This document shows, one piece after another, positions 41,837 to 54,096 of a stretch of DNA of 64,000 nt (within the stretch, counting starts at the first letter, position 1; each line of letters starts with the position of its first letter). This stretch comes from Dipteronia dyeriana. Its lineage: Eukaryota > Streptophyta > Magnoliopsida > Sapindales > Sapindaceae. The stretch lies in contig CM065298.1 of assembly GCA_032871835.1 (NCBI GenBank), forward strand, positions 10,217,596 to 10,281,595. Reading direction: 5' to 3'. A program made the translations under genes and the position numbers. Under the pieces are notes generated by a model. That model did no database searches. It was not told the origin of the DNA and worked only from the letters and a program-made list of their open reading frames with translations.

Positions 41837-43148
41837 CCAATGCACAAAATTTAGCCAGACTATTGGTTTTAAAATTGTTCAAAAACTTCCTTTGAAATTT
41901 GATAGTTTTATCCTAAATGATTTAAAAAGAAAAATGGATTGCTTAAACTTTCATTAATTTTTCTAGAAACTTTACTAGAATGAAGGTTTATGCCCATTTT
42001 TCAACTTGACGTAGATGTATAGAAGTAATAATGTTTAAAATGTCGAAACTGGAAAAAGATGACTAAAAGGGGAAGAGTAAGACTACACATTCGTTGAATT
42101 TTTCAACAAAGTGATCGTCTGCTTATAAAATACATTCCCATGATATTTTATGATCAACGGTCCCAATTAAAATTACAAAACCTCAAGCCGGAGTAGTATT
42201 AGAAGAGCAATAACTTAATTGGCAGCAGGACATCATCTGTTTCATATGGTTGCAAAAGATACATTGCAACAAAGAAATAACAAATATGATGTAAACAATT
42301 AGTCTACAAATGGTTGCAATAGTACAAACCAGGAGCTAGGCTGACATAATTTCTCTACTTCATGAAGTGAAAATTGTATGTATAAGCATAAGGCCATGTC
42401 TAAGCAAGCGCAATACACAACAACAAACTCTAAAAGAGAGTTTAATATCACTCTAACAAGGCGCCAATGTGAAGCTATTTACGATTTCTAAGGAAAAAAA
42501 AAATTGTGTTGGTGATCACTGTACTAAACATTTTTTTTTTAAAAAAAAAAAATTGTTTAATTTTCACATTGATTATAATCTCTAATTTAACCCACACCGA
42601 TATAGAACAAGTGGCTGAATCCTAAATGGCTTTGTGAGACCATCCTAAATCTAAAAATAAATGACTTTAATTGAAGGGAATCGACGAGATCGCAGTTCTT
42701 TCCTTTTTAGTTATAAGTTGACTTTGACAAGCCAGAATCACCTACCGTTAATTCCGGCTTGTTTAGGGTCATTAGTATCTTTTATTTCCGTAACTTTTAT
42801 GATTTCACTATTTCGCTATTTTAAGCAGCTTTTGAAATGTAATCCCGTTTCTTGTCCAATAAGGATTCGGGTTAGGGTTTTCATTTTAAATAGCCTTGTA
42901 AGCTAAAATGCTCATTCAACTTATCTTGTTTCTTATTTTATTTCTGGTGGATTCCAGTTTCAATAGAACTTAGATGTCGGTCTAGTTCTTTACGTTTTCA
43001 CTACGTCATTTACATACTTAATTATAACAATATGAATTCCGAAAATATATATCATTGGAAATATCTCGTTAAGATCTTTAAAATGATACAAATATTGATA
43101 TACATATTCAATTTACTTATTAATTATATATTTCAATAATGTTAAACT
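41837..43148. other. No gene recognised
   Basis: AT-rich sequence with a T-run/A-run pair near 42530-42552 and a small frame at 42661-42906 without recognisable features. TTAGGGTTTTCATTTTAAATAGCC near 42873 resembles the TATA region of an LTR, but no element end could be fixed. Confidence 0.4.
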
Positions 43149-43689
43149 TTTTATTTTTTTGAAACTGCAGTTTATTAAAATAAGCCCGAAAGACAGGCAT
43201 ATGAGCTTTACAAAGAGAACCGTGGGCAGTGTGAAGCCCATACATAAATTACAACAACAGAACAACAAGTCTGAAAGAAGTAAACAACTTTTGGAGATAG
43301 AGAATAACAACACCTAACTTCCCTAACTACAATCTCCCCATTCTAAACGATCCCCACTGTAACTTGAACCACTTCATGCTAAACTGTCTACGACCGAATT
43401 AGAATAAACTTGATGTCCAAACACTTCACAGATTGGATTATCTGTCTTATATCACATAAAAAATTAACCAACCTAAGGTTACCAAAGTCCTCACCATTAC
43501 ACCATGAAACAACAGATTTTGAATCGCTAAAAATGGTAATATTATGATTACGAAAAATCTGATTATCAACAACTATCTGACACACCCTGTGAATTGTAAG
43601 AATTTCAGCTGAAGTAGCATCTGTAATCCCCACGTAAAAAGAAAACAAACATAACCCCTTGCCACGAGAATCCCGAAGCACACCACCAA
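43149..43689 (-). pseudogene. LINE RNase H and 3' end (part 3 of a split LINE)
   Basis: Minus strand: GGVLRDSRGKGLCLFSFYVG, TDATSAEILTIHRVCQIV, NITIFSDSKSVVSWCNGED, LRLVNFLCDIRQIIQSVK, followed by a 3' UTR matching 41330-41472 and an A-run (T-run at 43149-43160). It joins in frame to 44667-44714 and then 57871-58030 once the hAT and copia-type inserts are removed. Confidence 0.85.
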
Positions 43690-43831
43690 CAGGGCCGTCT
43701 CTAGACATTTTGGGGGTCCATCCATTTATTGATATTAATAAAAATCGGGACTCTATATAAAAATTACCTAAAAATATAGAGTATAAAATATGTTAGATAA
43801 AACTTAAATCTAAAAACACAATAACAAATTA

Positions 43832-43862
<31 letters not shown>

Positions 43863-44658
43863 ACAGATTACACACATATATTATATATCGATACAAATTT
43901 ACTAAAAATTGAATTTATATTTTATTGATTTTTTTGGTTCCCTGTGAAGTGGAAATTTGTACAAAATTCCCACTTACACGATAATAATTCATACAATCAT
44001 ACTTCATAAAACAAAGGAAAATAAAACAATTAGCAATTAACAAGTTTTAACTTTGAAAGTCTTAATCAATTAGACAAATAGGATTATAGAATTATGATAC
44101 TAAGTTAATTAAATAAGAAAATAAATTAATAAAGTATGAAGAAGAGTAGAAGACTGAAGACAGTTGACTGCGACATATAAATATATAATAACAATTTAAA
44201 ATAACAAACAACTAAGCAACTAACCTAGTAAAAAACTTGAACATGTGAAACAAAATTAGCATATCAAGGAGTTGAAGTCGAAGTCAGGAAGGCGGAATAA
44301 TGGATTCAATGAAGTAGAAAACGGTTTAAAATTACAAGCCCAGACTCAATGAAGTAACAACAATAATAAGTATAACAGGTTAACAAATAGGAATGCATAA
44401 TCTTCTGATGTTAGAATTTAGAAATTAAGATTCTTATTTTGTTTTGATAATCTGCTATGAAGAAGTATGTTAATTGGGCCAAGAAAATAAATGCTTGAGA
44501 ATTGAGATTGGGCCTTTTAAATATATTGGGTACAGAGGAGTGAGGCTCTAAACTTGTTGGATCTTAAAAAAAGAGGCCCCAATATAAGAAGAAGTTTATT
44601 TGGCCAATTGGGGGCCACAACAAATGGCTGGGTTTGCTCCCATCACTGGCCAGCCCTG
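43690..44658. mobile_element. Non-autonomous hAT element, 969 bp
   Basis: Ends CAGGGCCG at 43690 and CAGCCCTG at 44658 (short imperfect TIRs CAGGGC) with a perfect 8 bp duplication ACCACCAA (43682-43689, 44659-44666). It interrupts LINE RNase H between DAGIGG and VLRDSRGK. It contains an (AC)n(AT)n microsatellite at about 43833-43861 and no transposase. Confidence 0.88.
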
Positions 44659-44666
44659 ACCACCAA

Positions 44667-44714
44667 TACCCGCATCACCAGGATCACCCCTTGTCGATCC
44701 ATCCACGTTGAAAC
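44667..44714 (-). pseudogene. LINE RNase H start (part 2 of a split LINE)
   Basis: Minus-strand codons NVDGSTRGDPGDAGIGG, the first strand of the RNase H fold with its catalytic-type aspartate. Flanked on the left by the hAT element and on the right by the copia-type LTR. Confidence 0.85.
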
Positions 44715-45271
44715 TGTAAGCATTATATAATGAAATAATTAAATCTCATATTGTATGCATAAGTATGAATAGACGTGTACCTGAAAGCGTAACGGAAAAT
44801 ATCCAATTCGTCCGCGAGTTTTAATCCCGAATCCATAACAATGCAATAACTTGAAAAAAAAAACACAAAGAAAAATAATTAAAACAATAAAGAGTCTTCT
44901 ACTTTCTTCTCACCTTCCTCAGATTGCCTAATGGGAAGACAATTCTGTTAAACATTCGTTGTGAGTGAGAGTAGTGACCCCCTATATATAGTATAACTTC
45001 CTAGAATCCTAACCCATAAAGGATTCTTAAAACCCTAATAGGATGGCTAGTCCTAATAGGAATACTAAGCTCACGCATATACAATAGCCCATATCATATC
45101 CTACATATATTTAATGTAGCAAAAGTGCATCAAGTCTAACAAATATTGATCACATTAATAACTGATTTTATCTGGTCAACTCTCACTTACTTAAACATTC
45201 CAATCAATTCGTTTTTTACAAACTCAAAATATAATATCATATATTGCTCACAATTTTATAAAAATCTTACA
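44715..45271 (-). repeat. 3' LTR of the copia-type element
   Basis: TGTAAGCATTATATAATG to AAATCTTACA, repeated at 57319-57870. A TATATATAG motif near 44983-44993 (minus-strand core promoter in the 5' copy at about 57587) is shared. Confidence 0.87.
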
Positions 45272-48200
45272 TTCTCCCACTTGAGCTACATAGACATTAT
45301 TATTTTTAGATTTAAAAATTAAATTTAGAAAACGACTCTCCGAATTGACAAACAATTATATGTGGCCACAAAGAATGTTTAAGAGAGTAACATCTTCCTT
45401 CCCCTTAGTCCAATAGAACCTTAAGTATCAAACTACAAAGATCATTACATCTTTAATCGACATAAGACCATATGTAATCAAAATACCCTTAGCTTTACCT
45501 ACCCGGATAAAATGATATGTATGTGTGGTATGAAAATTACATACAAATGTGATCATCACACCTATTTCCATATAGGTCCAACTTCGCATAATACGAAGTG
45601 GCATAAGACAAGCAAACTTAATGTCCTAAGCATTTGACACTCATTGGCCAAACAATTTGACCATGAGTTAAACCTCCCTTAAGACGGGCAAATATTTATG
45701 TCTTAAGTAATGTTCACTCATCGGTGAAACTTTATACCTTATGAGTGAATTGCCCCCTCAAAGCTAAAAGCTTAAGATTTCTTACCATAACCAACCATCC
45801 GTGAGCACACAATAACAAATATGGCAAACATCTTAACATGCATATACAATACATTCTCTAGAATATAAAACAAACATGTATAAAATAAATACAGTTAATC
45901 TAATTAAAGACAACTCCCACTAACCAAACACCTCAAAATTTCAATCCAATATAAGATACAACATGCTTCACAAAACCTCCGGAGTCAAATATCTTGGTTA
46001 GTATATCAAGAATTATTTTACATGTGGATATTATAAACTTGCAACTCTTAATCTTTCTTTTACCACAATATCCATATGATTAAACCTCCGAGATTTCATA
46101 TCATATTTAGAGAAAATAAATGCAATGAAATTATCCCAATCTATCTCAAAATATGGTTTCACAATCAAAATTCTTTAGATTACAATATATAAAGCCACAT
46201 ATTTCTTTATTCATACATACATGTGAGCATGAAACAATTAACATCTACAAATATGTTGAAACGTCCTTTTTTTTAATTATTCAATAATACATGCCAAATT
46301 GATTTGAAATCTGTAAAGTCTACTAATGTAATAATAGAATCAATACATATATACTAAGCTTACATCAAACTATCATTTACGGATACATACATGACCTTTT
46401 CTTATGAGAACGCTCCAATTTACTTGAGGAATTAAAAACTTATGTAAGTTTATCACTTTTACCAAAAGGTACCTCAAACAAGTAAACTCGTAATCATATT
46501 TAACCCTTTTAAGTGTTCTATTAATATATTTTCTCAATAGCATTCTCAAAATAAGCTTGCTCGAGATTTTTCACCTCGAAATGCCAAAGATAAAATTCTT
46601 AATGTCACACAATTGACAAAATAAAGCACATCAAAAATAAGTTTACTCCTACTGACCCTAGGTTATGTCTAAAAACATAATAAAACTTTTAACAAAATCA
46701 TAAAATGCCAATAATTTATTAAACTAAACATCATTGTCTGGAAACTTGATTAATTATGTCAACGAAGTTTTAAAGTATGCAAACTTAATACTCGTTTTCC
46801 AAGTAACACCTTTAAGCCATAAATCAGACCACATGACTTTCAACCAATTAGTTTGTAACTATTTGATAACTAAGTCAAAACCCTAACTCTAATGACATCC
46901 AAAATTACAATTCAACAAATATGACATTTATTCAACATAAATATCCTAAACACAAGCTTTCTTCCTTAAACGCAAGTATTTGAAACTATACATTCTTAAC
47001 AACATCACTCTCTCCCCCTTAAGAATGTATAATGCATAGACAAAATTATTCTCATAAGTAAAACAGAACAGGTTCTATGAACTATTACCAATAGTTTCTA
47101 ACTTTTGCAATCATATCCTTATATTTTATGAGATCACTTTTAATACAATCAATCAATAGACTTAAAACTGGGAGTTTCAACATAATCAAAATACCCTACG
47201 AATCAATTATCCCCATTCTACCCTTGGTCATGCGATCAGAAAGAATTATATCTAAACTACAAGAACAATCATCAATATAATTTTAAAACCCTAAAAGAAG
47301 AACTTAGAGTATGAGAAGAGTTCGAAGATCCGTAAAGAATATTATTTGCAAAATCATCGTATAACTCACTATGTGAAAATTATAAGTAAGAATATATTAT
47401 GTTAAATAAACTTTAAGATATTATTTTAAATTCTCAATCATATTATGAAAATTGTACTATGCATTAAAGAACCAAAATCGAAAATATCATCCAATAAAAC
47501 TTTTAGAGGTTAAAGATAATCTAAATATTATCATGAATTCAATAATGTTCTAATAAAACCTATAAACTACTTGATCCCTCTTAACCACTGAGTTCCTTGT
47601 AAGAATTTATAATATAAAATATATCACAAGAAACAATCCTCTAAGAGCTTAATTGATAATTAATCAAATAATTCAAAATATAAATCAAGGGGTACCTTTT
47701 CTTACGATATCAAATTATTTTATTTACTCGGTATTTTTTTTTTTACATGCTATGTTGAATTGTCAAAAATTTCAGACTACTTTCTATGGTGTTTGTACCC
47801 TATCATCTTTATCAAAATGACAAATAAAAGAAGTAACTTCATAGAATAGATTATTCTCCATCTATTTATAAAGCACTAGACCTTAACAAACTTTGGATAG
47901 TGGGTTCACTAAACTTCATTTATCCTTTAATCCTTACTAAGATAAAAACCAATTGGAGTGTCTCATCTAATCCATCAAAAAGGTCCATAAACCAATATCT
48001 TAATGGCATGCATTTAAAAATAGTATAGGTGTTTAAAAAGGAATTAAATCACAGTATATTCATGCTCACACTGATTTCCATAATCATTATTAATAATGAT
48101 TTAACCTTCATGGAAATACAACACAACATCATAATTTATCTTTTGGACAAAAACCACTACGCACGTGTTAAAACTTTCCTACAAATGATTAACCTCTCTA

Positions 48201-48290
48201 GAAGATGAACATCACTCTTTATTCTTCAATGGTCACAAAACTTACACAAGTGATGACTCTCTTAGACAGATGATCAACACATGTATAGTT
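45272..48290 (-). other. AT-rich interior of the copia-type element
   Basis: Begins with the antisense polypurine tract. No protein motif on either strand; the ORF content is minimal over 3 kb. Recurring phrases such as ACTCATTGGCCAAACAATTTGACC and ACTCATCGGTGAAACTTTATACC suggest old internal repeats. Confidence 0.5.
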
Positions 48291-49665
48291 TTACCTCAAT
48301 GCAGTTTAAAACCTTAATCATTGATAACCCGAATATTATGGAATCTTAATAACTAGTTCACTATGTGAATACATAGCCATCCAACCCCATAAATATTCCA
48401 AAACAATTGATTATATAATTTCTATCAAAAGATCATTATAAAATCTTAATGGTCAGTCCACTACGTAGAAACACAACCATCCAACTTTATAATAATTTTT
48501 AATATAATCAATTAATGTTCTCAATAAAATAAACAAATTATAATGAAATCTTAATGGCTAGTCTACGTAGAAACGTAACCATCTAATTTCCATGATAATT
48601 TTATAGGTTATACATTTGTAAACCAAGAACTACAAATTCAATATCATTACATCCAACATAAATTTATATATTTCTCATATTCAATCCAACACGGTCAGAT
48701 ATAATTTTTATTTTAAAATCATGAAAATAATGAGAAATGTATAATCTTCTTAAATTCATGTTGGGTAGATATTATTTGTGAGCATATAGAATATGTAGGC
48801 ATCATTAAATGTTGGGCACTTTCATTCAATTAAATGAAAATATATTAGAGGTAACTTCCAAAATTTCTAACATTTATATCACATTATATAAATGAATATC
48901 TCAAGATGATGAACCTCCTACGGAGAAGAACATCACCTATCACATGTGTCTAACATTCACAATATATTGTATAAGTGAATACCTCGAGATAATGAACCTC
49001 CTACGGAAAAGAACATCACTCATCACATGCATATAATTCTATAATTACAGTTCTATAGATGAATATCTCAAGATGATAAATCTCTCACGGAGATGAACAT
49101 CACCTACACATGTGATAACCCCTCCTACGGAGATGATTAAAACATGCATTTCGATCTTTGCATTCAAATTTAATAATTGATAACCAACAAACATCTCAAA
49201 ATCTTAATGATTAGTCACTACGTGAAACATCCAATTCATGAGAATAATATATCCATTATTAAAACTTACCAAATTAATAATCGTTAGCCAACTAAATTCT
49301 CAAAATCAAAATGATTAGTCACTACGTGAAACATAATCACTCAATTCACGAGAATATTCAAAACATATTATTAATTTTAACCTCATCAATAATAGATAAC
49401 CGACAAATTTCTTCAAATCTTAATTATTAGTCACTGTAAATCACAATCATCCGATTCAAGAGAAAATTCTATCAGTTATTGAATCAAAATCTTTAATAAT
49501 TGATAACCGACGAATTTTTCAAAATCTTAATGTCTAGTTCACTACGTGAAAACATAGTCATCCGATTCATGAGAAAATTATATCAAATATTATTTTTAAA
49601 CAAACTAATAATTATTATGAAATCGTAATGATTAGTCACTACGTGAAACATAATCATCCGAAATC
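48290..49665 (-). repeat. Degenerate ~105 bp and ~83 bp tandem repeats
   Basis: About eight copies of a unit with AATCTTAATGATTAGTCACT and ACGTGAAACATAATCATCCG (near 48340, 48445, 48548, 49202, 49300, 49408, 49525, 49622), interrupted at 48880-49130 by three copies of an ~83 bp unit with GATGAACCTCCTACGG and AACATCACC. Confidence 0.75.
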
Positions 49666-49670
49666 ATAAT

Positions 49671-51731
49671 TGAAACAAATATTATGGTGTGTTTAATATT
49701 AATCTAGAGGGGGTGAATAGATTTTAATCAAATTTTACCCAATTTTCGTTAATGATCAATTAGATGAAAATACCCATAACTAATCACAATAATATCACAA
49801 GTGTAATAAGTGTGGAAATAATAAAGATACTTGAGATATACGTGAAAACCCTCAAAATGGGAAAAACCACGGGCTAATAAGTGTGCCACACTCGAACAAC
49901 AAATCCACTACCGTTACAACCTACTCCCGGTATATAACCCACCACCACTACCTAATCCCGGTATTAAGTGGACTTAGTCCAATTTGCTTACGCTTGAAGC
50001 AACCTACTCCCGGATGCAACACAAGACTTACTTCTCTTCAATGAAGAGATAAACACCTTATGTGAATATATGATGATATTCAAACAACAAACAAAGCTAG
50101 GGTACCTTATATGCTTATCTAGGATTATGAGATGGCAATAAATGCAATCCTAGATATCAAGAGTTAAACGACATGTCATAAAGCTTAGCTAAACATAGAA
50201 CAAGCAATCCTATGAAGCTATCATAAAAGTCAAATCAACACATGTTGTCATTAAGCATGGCAAGGACTGTAATACAATCACTAAATGCAAATAATGAGTC
50301 CTAATCAACAATGTCTAAATACAATACATAGAGACTTAGCAGGAAGGGCAAAAATGTCTATCAACAAACAAACTCAATCATGCAAAGGAACTCAAAAATA
50401 GATGCAATGAATGAATTCCTAGCATTTAATCAACTAATAAATACAATAAAAACATCATCTTGGAAAACATGAACAAATGACAAAGATGAGATTTTTGTTC
50501 AACTTACCAAGTCAATCAAAGATGAAGACTCATGCCTAAAGATGCTCAATAATGCATGAAGGATGATGGGTTTTGAGTTTGGAAAGTTAAAGAATAACTC
50601 TTGGAGCTTCTCTCTGAAAAGAAATATATTCTCACTCTAAAAAATGGTTTGGGAGCTCTGAAAACGAGTGAGGAAGAAGATGGCATATAAATATGAGCCC
50701 TAGAACAAAACTATATCGTTTTGAAAAATGCCCAAAATTTACTCAGTGCACCGGTGAGCTGCGTTGGTCGATAAGTGCCACACCAGCGCACACCTATTAT
50801 CCAAGGGGCACTGGTGAGGGCACTTGTGGACTAACACAGCCGCAACAGTGCAGCAGCATGAGATTCGAGCGACCTATAACATGATCGAACGACATTTAAA
50901 CCTTTCATATAATATACCGTTGGAAAGGTATGGAAGTCTAATTTCTACTCCAATTTACAAAACATGATTTGGATTTTGTAGAAAAATTTATGGTCATTTA
51001 AGTGACCAAAGGTCAGAATCGGACAACAACAGAGATGCCCTATTTTTGTGGTCACTTTAGAGATTTCAAAACCAATCCAAACGGTCATGAAATATTACGA
51101 ATAATATACCGTTAGAAAGGTATGGGTGTCTAGTTTGTACAACAATTTTCAAAACTCATTTTGAATTATTTTATAAAAATATATTATCATAAGACCATAC
51201 AAAGGTCAGTTTTGAAAAACATTTAAATCATTGAAATACACTTTTTTGAAACTAGACACCTTACTCCATATAACCAAACCAAGAGAAGAATAAGACCTTC
51301 TCAAATGGTCACTCAATGCGCTAAGACAAGCACACCATCGTGCAAGCGTGAACAACACACAAAACCACACTATGAATGCACATAGACAACAATGAAGCAC
51401 ACATGCATAACAAATCAAATGCAAGTAAGTGTGTGTGTGAGCAACACATAATGCATGTCAATACAAATGTAAAGATGTGATCAATAAAAACATGCAAGAA
51501 GAGTTATCAAAACATGAATGCACACTCATATAAACACACTACATATATGAATAAGAAATATGCATGAGTTGTGAGTGTTTGTAACTATATCTCTTCAAAG
51601 CAAGTAAGCACAAGAAATATACCTTTGGTGCTTCTTCTCTAGAGGTCTTGAGAGCCTAAGCTACCCTTACATAAAACCCCAATATGTGGTTTGTTCACGA
51701 AATAAGTCAATCAATAAATGAGGACTTTACA
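49671..51731 (-). repeat. 3' LTR of the gag-only element
   Basis: TGAAACAAATATTATGGTG to GAGGACTTTACA. It carries a GC-richer cassette (GCACCGGTGAGCTGCG near 50748, ACACCAGCGCACACC) inside AT-rich sequence and a TATAAATATG motif near 50687. Confidence 0.9.
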
Positions 51732-51745
51732 ATCTCCCCCTTTGA
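51732..51745 (-). other. Polypurine tract of the gag-only element
   Basis: The minus strand reads TCAAAGGGGGAGAT next to the 3' LTR. Confidence 0.8.
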
Positions 51746-52372
51746 CTATTTCGTGACAAAACCACCACTCATATTGATCCTCACGGGATAAAATAAAGCA
51801 CCGGGAAGATATTGTACATTACAATGAGATTTCTAAAAATAAACTTCAAATCTTCAATCTCCAATCTCTTGTAGATTTATCAACCCTACACACAAAACAA
51901 AAACAAATACACTTTCCAAACCAAGTGTATGTGAGATGATCTAGCAAATATAAAACAAAAGCATTTGCATTTAAGAATATGAGTACAACATCATGCAATG
52001 TTTGTGAATGCAATGCTCCCCCTCAAAGGGTTACTGCCCCTAAATGTAATCTCCCCAACATGTACTACTCCCCCTTACCAAGTTCCCCCTTAAACCATAT
52101 GCTACTCCCCCTTTTTGTCATGATATAAGGAAAGGAGTAGTCCCTAACCGGGTCACTCAAGGCAATGAGAGAAAAGAGCATACAAGATATTTACATAATC
52201 ATATAAGTCACATTTATGCAACTCAATTAATAGGAGAGAAACAAAGAGATTTATTTTAAGAAAATGTGTTAATCAAAAATGTTTTGCATACAAGACATGT
52301 TGCATTCAAGTCCAAAAACAATGGTATTTGGCAAAGTAAATGACAAAGGTTTCCAATAGAATTCAAACCAAT

Positions 52373-53970
52373 TCACCATTCGTCATCAGAGAAGCAAGGA
52401 TATACCGTCTTTCTAGGAGTTGAGGTCTCTTTGTCATCTTCAAAGCCTAGACCTCTCTTGTCACTTGGCTTCTTGCCAACCCTCAACATATGGTCAAGTT
52501 TCCTCATACTTAAAGTCATTTTAACAATCAACTCTCTAGCCTCACTAAGCTCCTCCTTCAAGCTCTCTTCCACCTCTCTTTCATTCTTCACATTCTCACT
52601 TAAGTGAGTCACCTCAGTTGATAGCTTGAGGTTCTCTTCCTTTAACCTTTGAACCTCTTTCTCCATCTTCAACCTTAGACTTGAAAAATTCTCAATGGGC
52701 CTTTCAAGGTTCATGCTCTTTACATTTTCATTTGTAGAGTGAGATGAGACCCTCTCATTACTTGAGTCATCACTAATGTCCCTTGCCATATTGGCATCAT
52801 CAACATAAGTAGCTTCATTAATCACTCTCTTAGCTAATTTTTCGACACATCCTTCTTTAAGGTTGCAAACTAAGGCCTTGTTGCCTTTTTCTACATCTTC
52901 CACAAAGAAGGCTCCAAAAGCCGTGTAGTTAAGAATAATCTCTTCATCACTAGAAGAATCATCTCCTTAATTGGAGTTATCACTTCCACTATCAATTGAT
53001 GAGGTGGCCACCACCTCTCTTTTCTTCTTCTTCTTCAAATTATCACATTCGGGAGCAAAATGACCTATCCCACCACATTCATAGCATCGAACCCCTTTCC
53101 TTTCGGTCTTTTCTTCCCTAGGCCCAAACTTCTTGAAGGGAGTATTTTTCTTCAAGTCTTGACCCTTGGATCTGAAACCTTTCTTCTCGGACTTGTAGAA
53201 TTTCTTAAACTTTCTCATCAACAATGTCATTTCTTCATCCGAGTCATCGCTCTCTTCCTTCTCAACTTTGGAGGCTTTCAAAGCAATTCCCTTTTGCTTT
53301 TTAGGAGATGTGGTGGTAAGACCCTTCCTAGATTCATAAGCTAGTAGCCTCTCAATCACTTCACTCGGCTTCATATTCTTGTAAGCACTATTCTCCTCTA
53401 AATCCATCACCTTAGACTCAAATCTATCGGGTAGAAATCTCATAATCTTCTGCTTAATCTTTCTATCCAAATAAGGATCACCAAGTTGATGACTTTGGTT
53501 CACAATGTCCATCAACCTCACTTCAAAGTCATTGAAGCACTCGTTCTCATCCATCTTGAGCATTTCAAATTACGTTTGGAGAAGTTGAAGCTTCGATTCC
53601 TTAACCACATCGGTTCTCTCATATGCAACTTCTAAGATATCCCATGCCTCCTTAGCTATCCTAGTATTTTGAACCAACTTGTACTGGTTCTCATCCATTT
53701 CACATAGGATGGCATGCATTGCCTTCCTATTCCACTTTGATGCCTCAAACTCTTGTGCGTTCCACTGTGCCTTTGGCTTGAGTACATCATCTCCTCCATC
53801 CGTAAGAGTCATCATGGGTGGAGTGTAGTCATCTTCAACCATCATCCATGCCCTGTCATGAATTTGGCAAATATACGACTCCATCTTGCCTTTCCAAGAG
53901 GCATAATTCAACCCGGTGATAAGTAGAGGTCTTGTGCTAGAGTGCCCTCGTTGCCACCGTTTCCACTCAT
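52373..53970 (-). pseudogene. SIRE-type gag protein
   Basis: Likely start ATG 53970 (MSGNGGNEGTL), with a one-base shift before NYASWKGKMESYIC. Gag core: AWMMVEDDYTPP, WNRKAMHAILCEMDENQY, AKEAWDILEVAYE, SKLQLLQT; a stop near 53570; FEMLKMDENECFNDFEVRL, LDRKIKQKIMRFLPDRFES. A CCHC zinc knuckle (CYECGGIGHFAPEC) binds nucleic acid. After a stop near 52967 comes a coiled coil (LRLKMEKEVQRLKEENLKL) and a C-terminal LDHMLRVGKKPSDKRGLGF motif typical of SIRE elements. About 530 codons. Few defects; protease, integrase and RT are absent from the element. Confidence 0.87.
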
Positions 53971-54082
53971 TATGTTTATGAATGAATGATATGAAGTCAA
54001 CTGTATGAATGATCAACACAAACACATAAAATGCAACACACACCAAAATAAGCAAGGATAACCTATGTATGTCTAGGAACCC

Positions 54083-54094
54083 GCTCTGATACCA
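54083..54094 (-). other. Primer binding site of the gag-only element
   Basis: The minus strand reads TGGTATCAGAGC, two bases from the LTR; complementary to the 3' end of initiator Met tRNA, usual for copia elements. Confidence 0.88.
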
Positions 54095-54096
54095 AT

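Noticed and set aside
42661..42906. 81-codon frame as a host gene
   Set aside because: No motif, no splice or promoter support, and surrounded by repeats.
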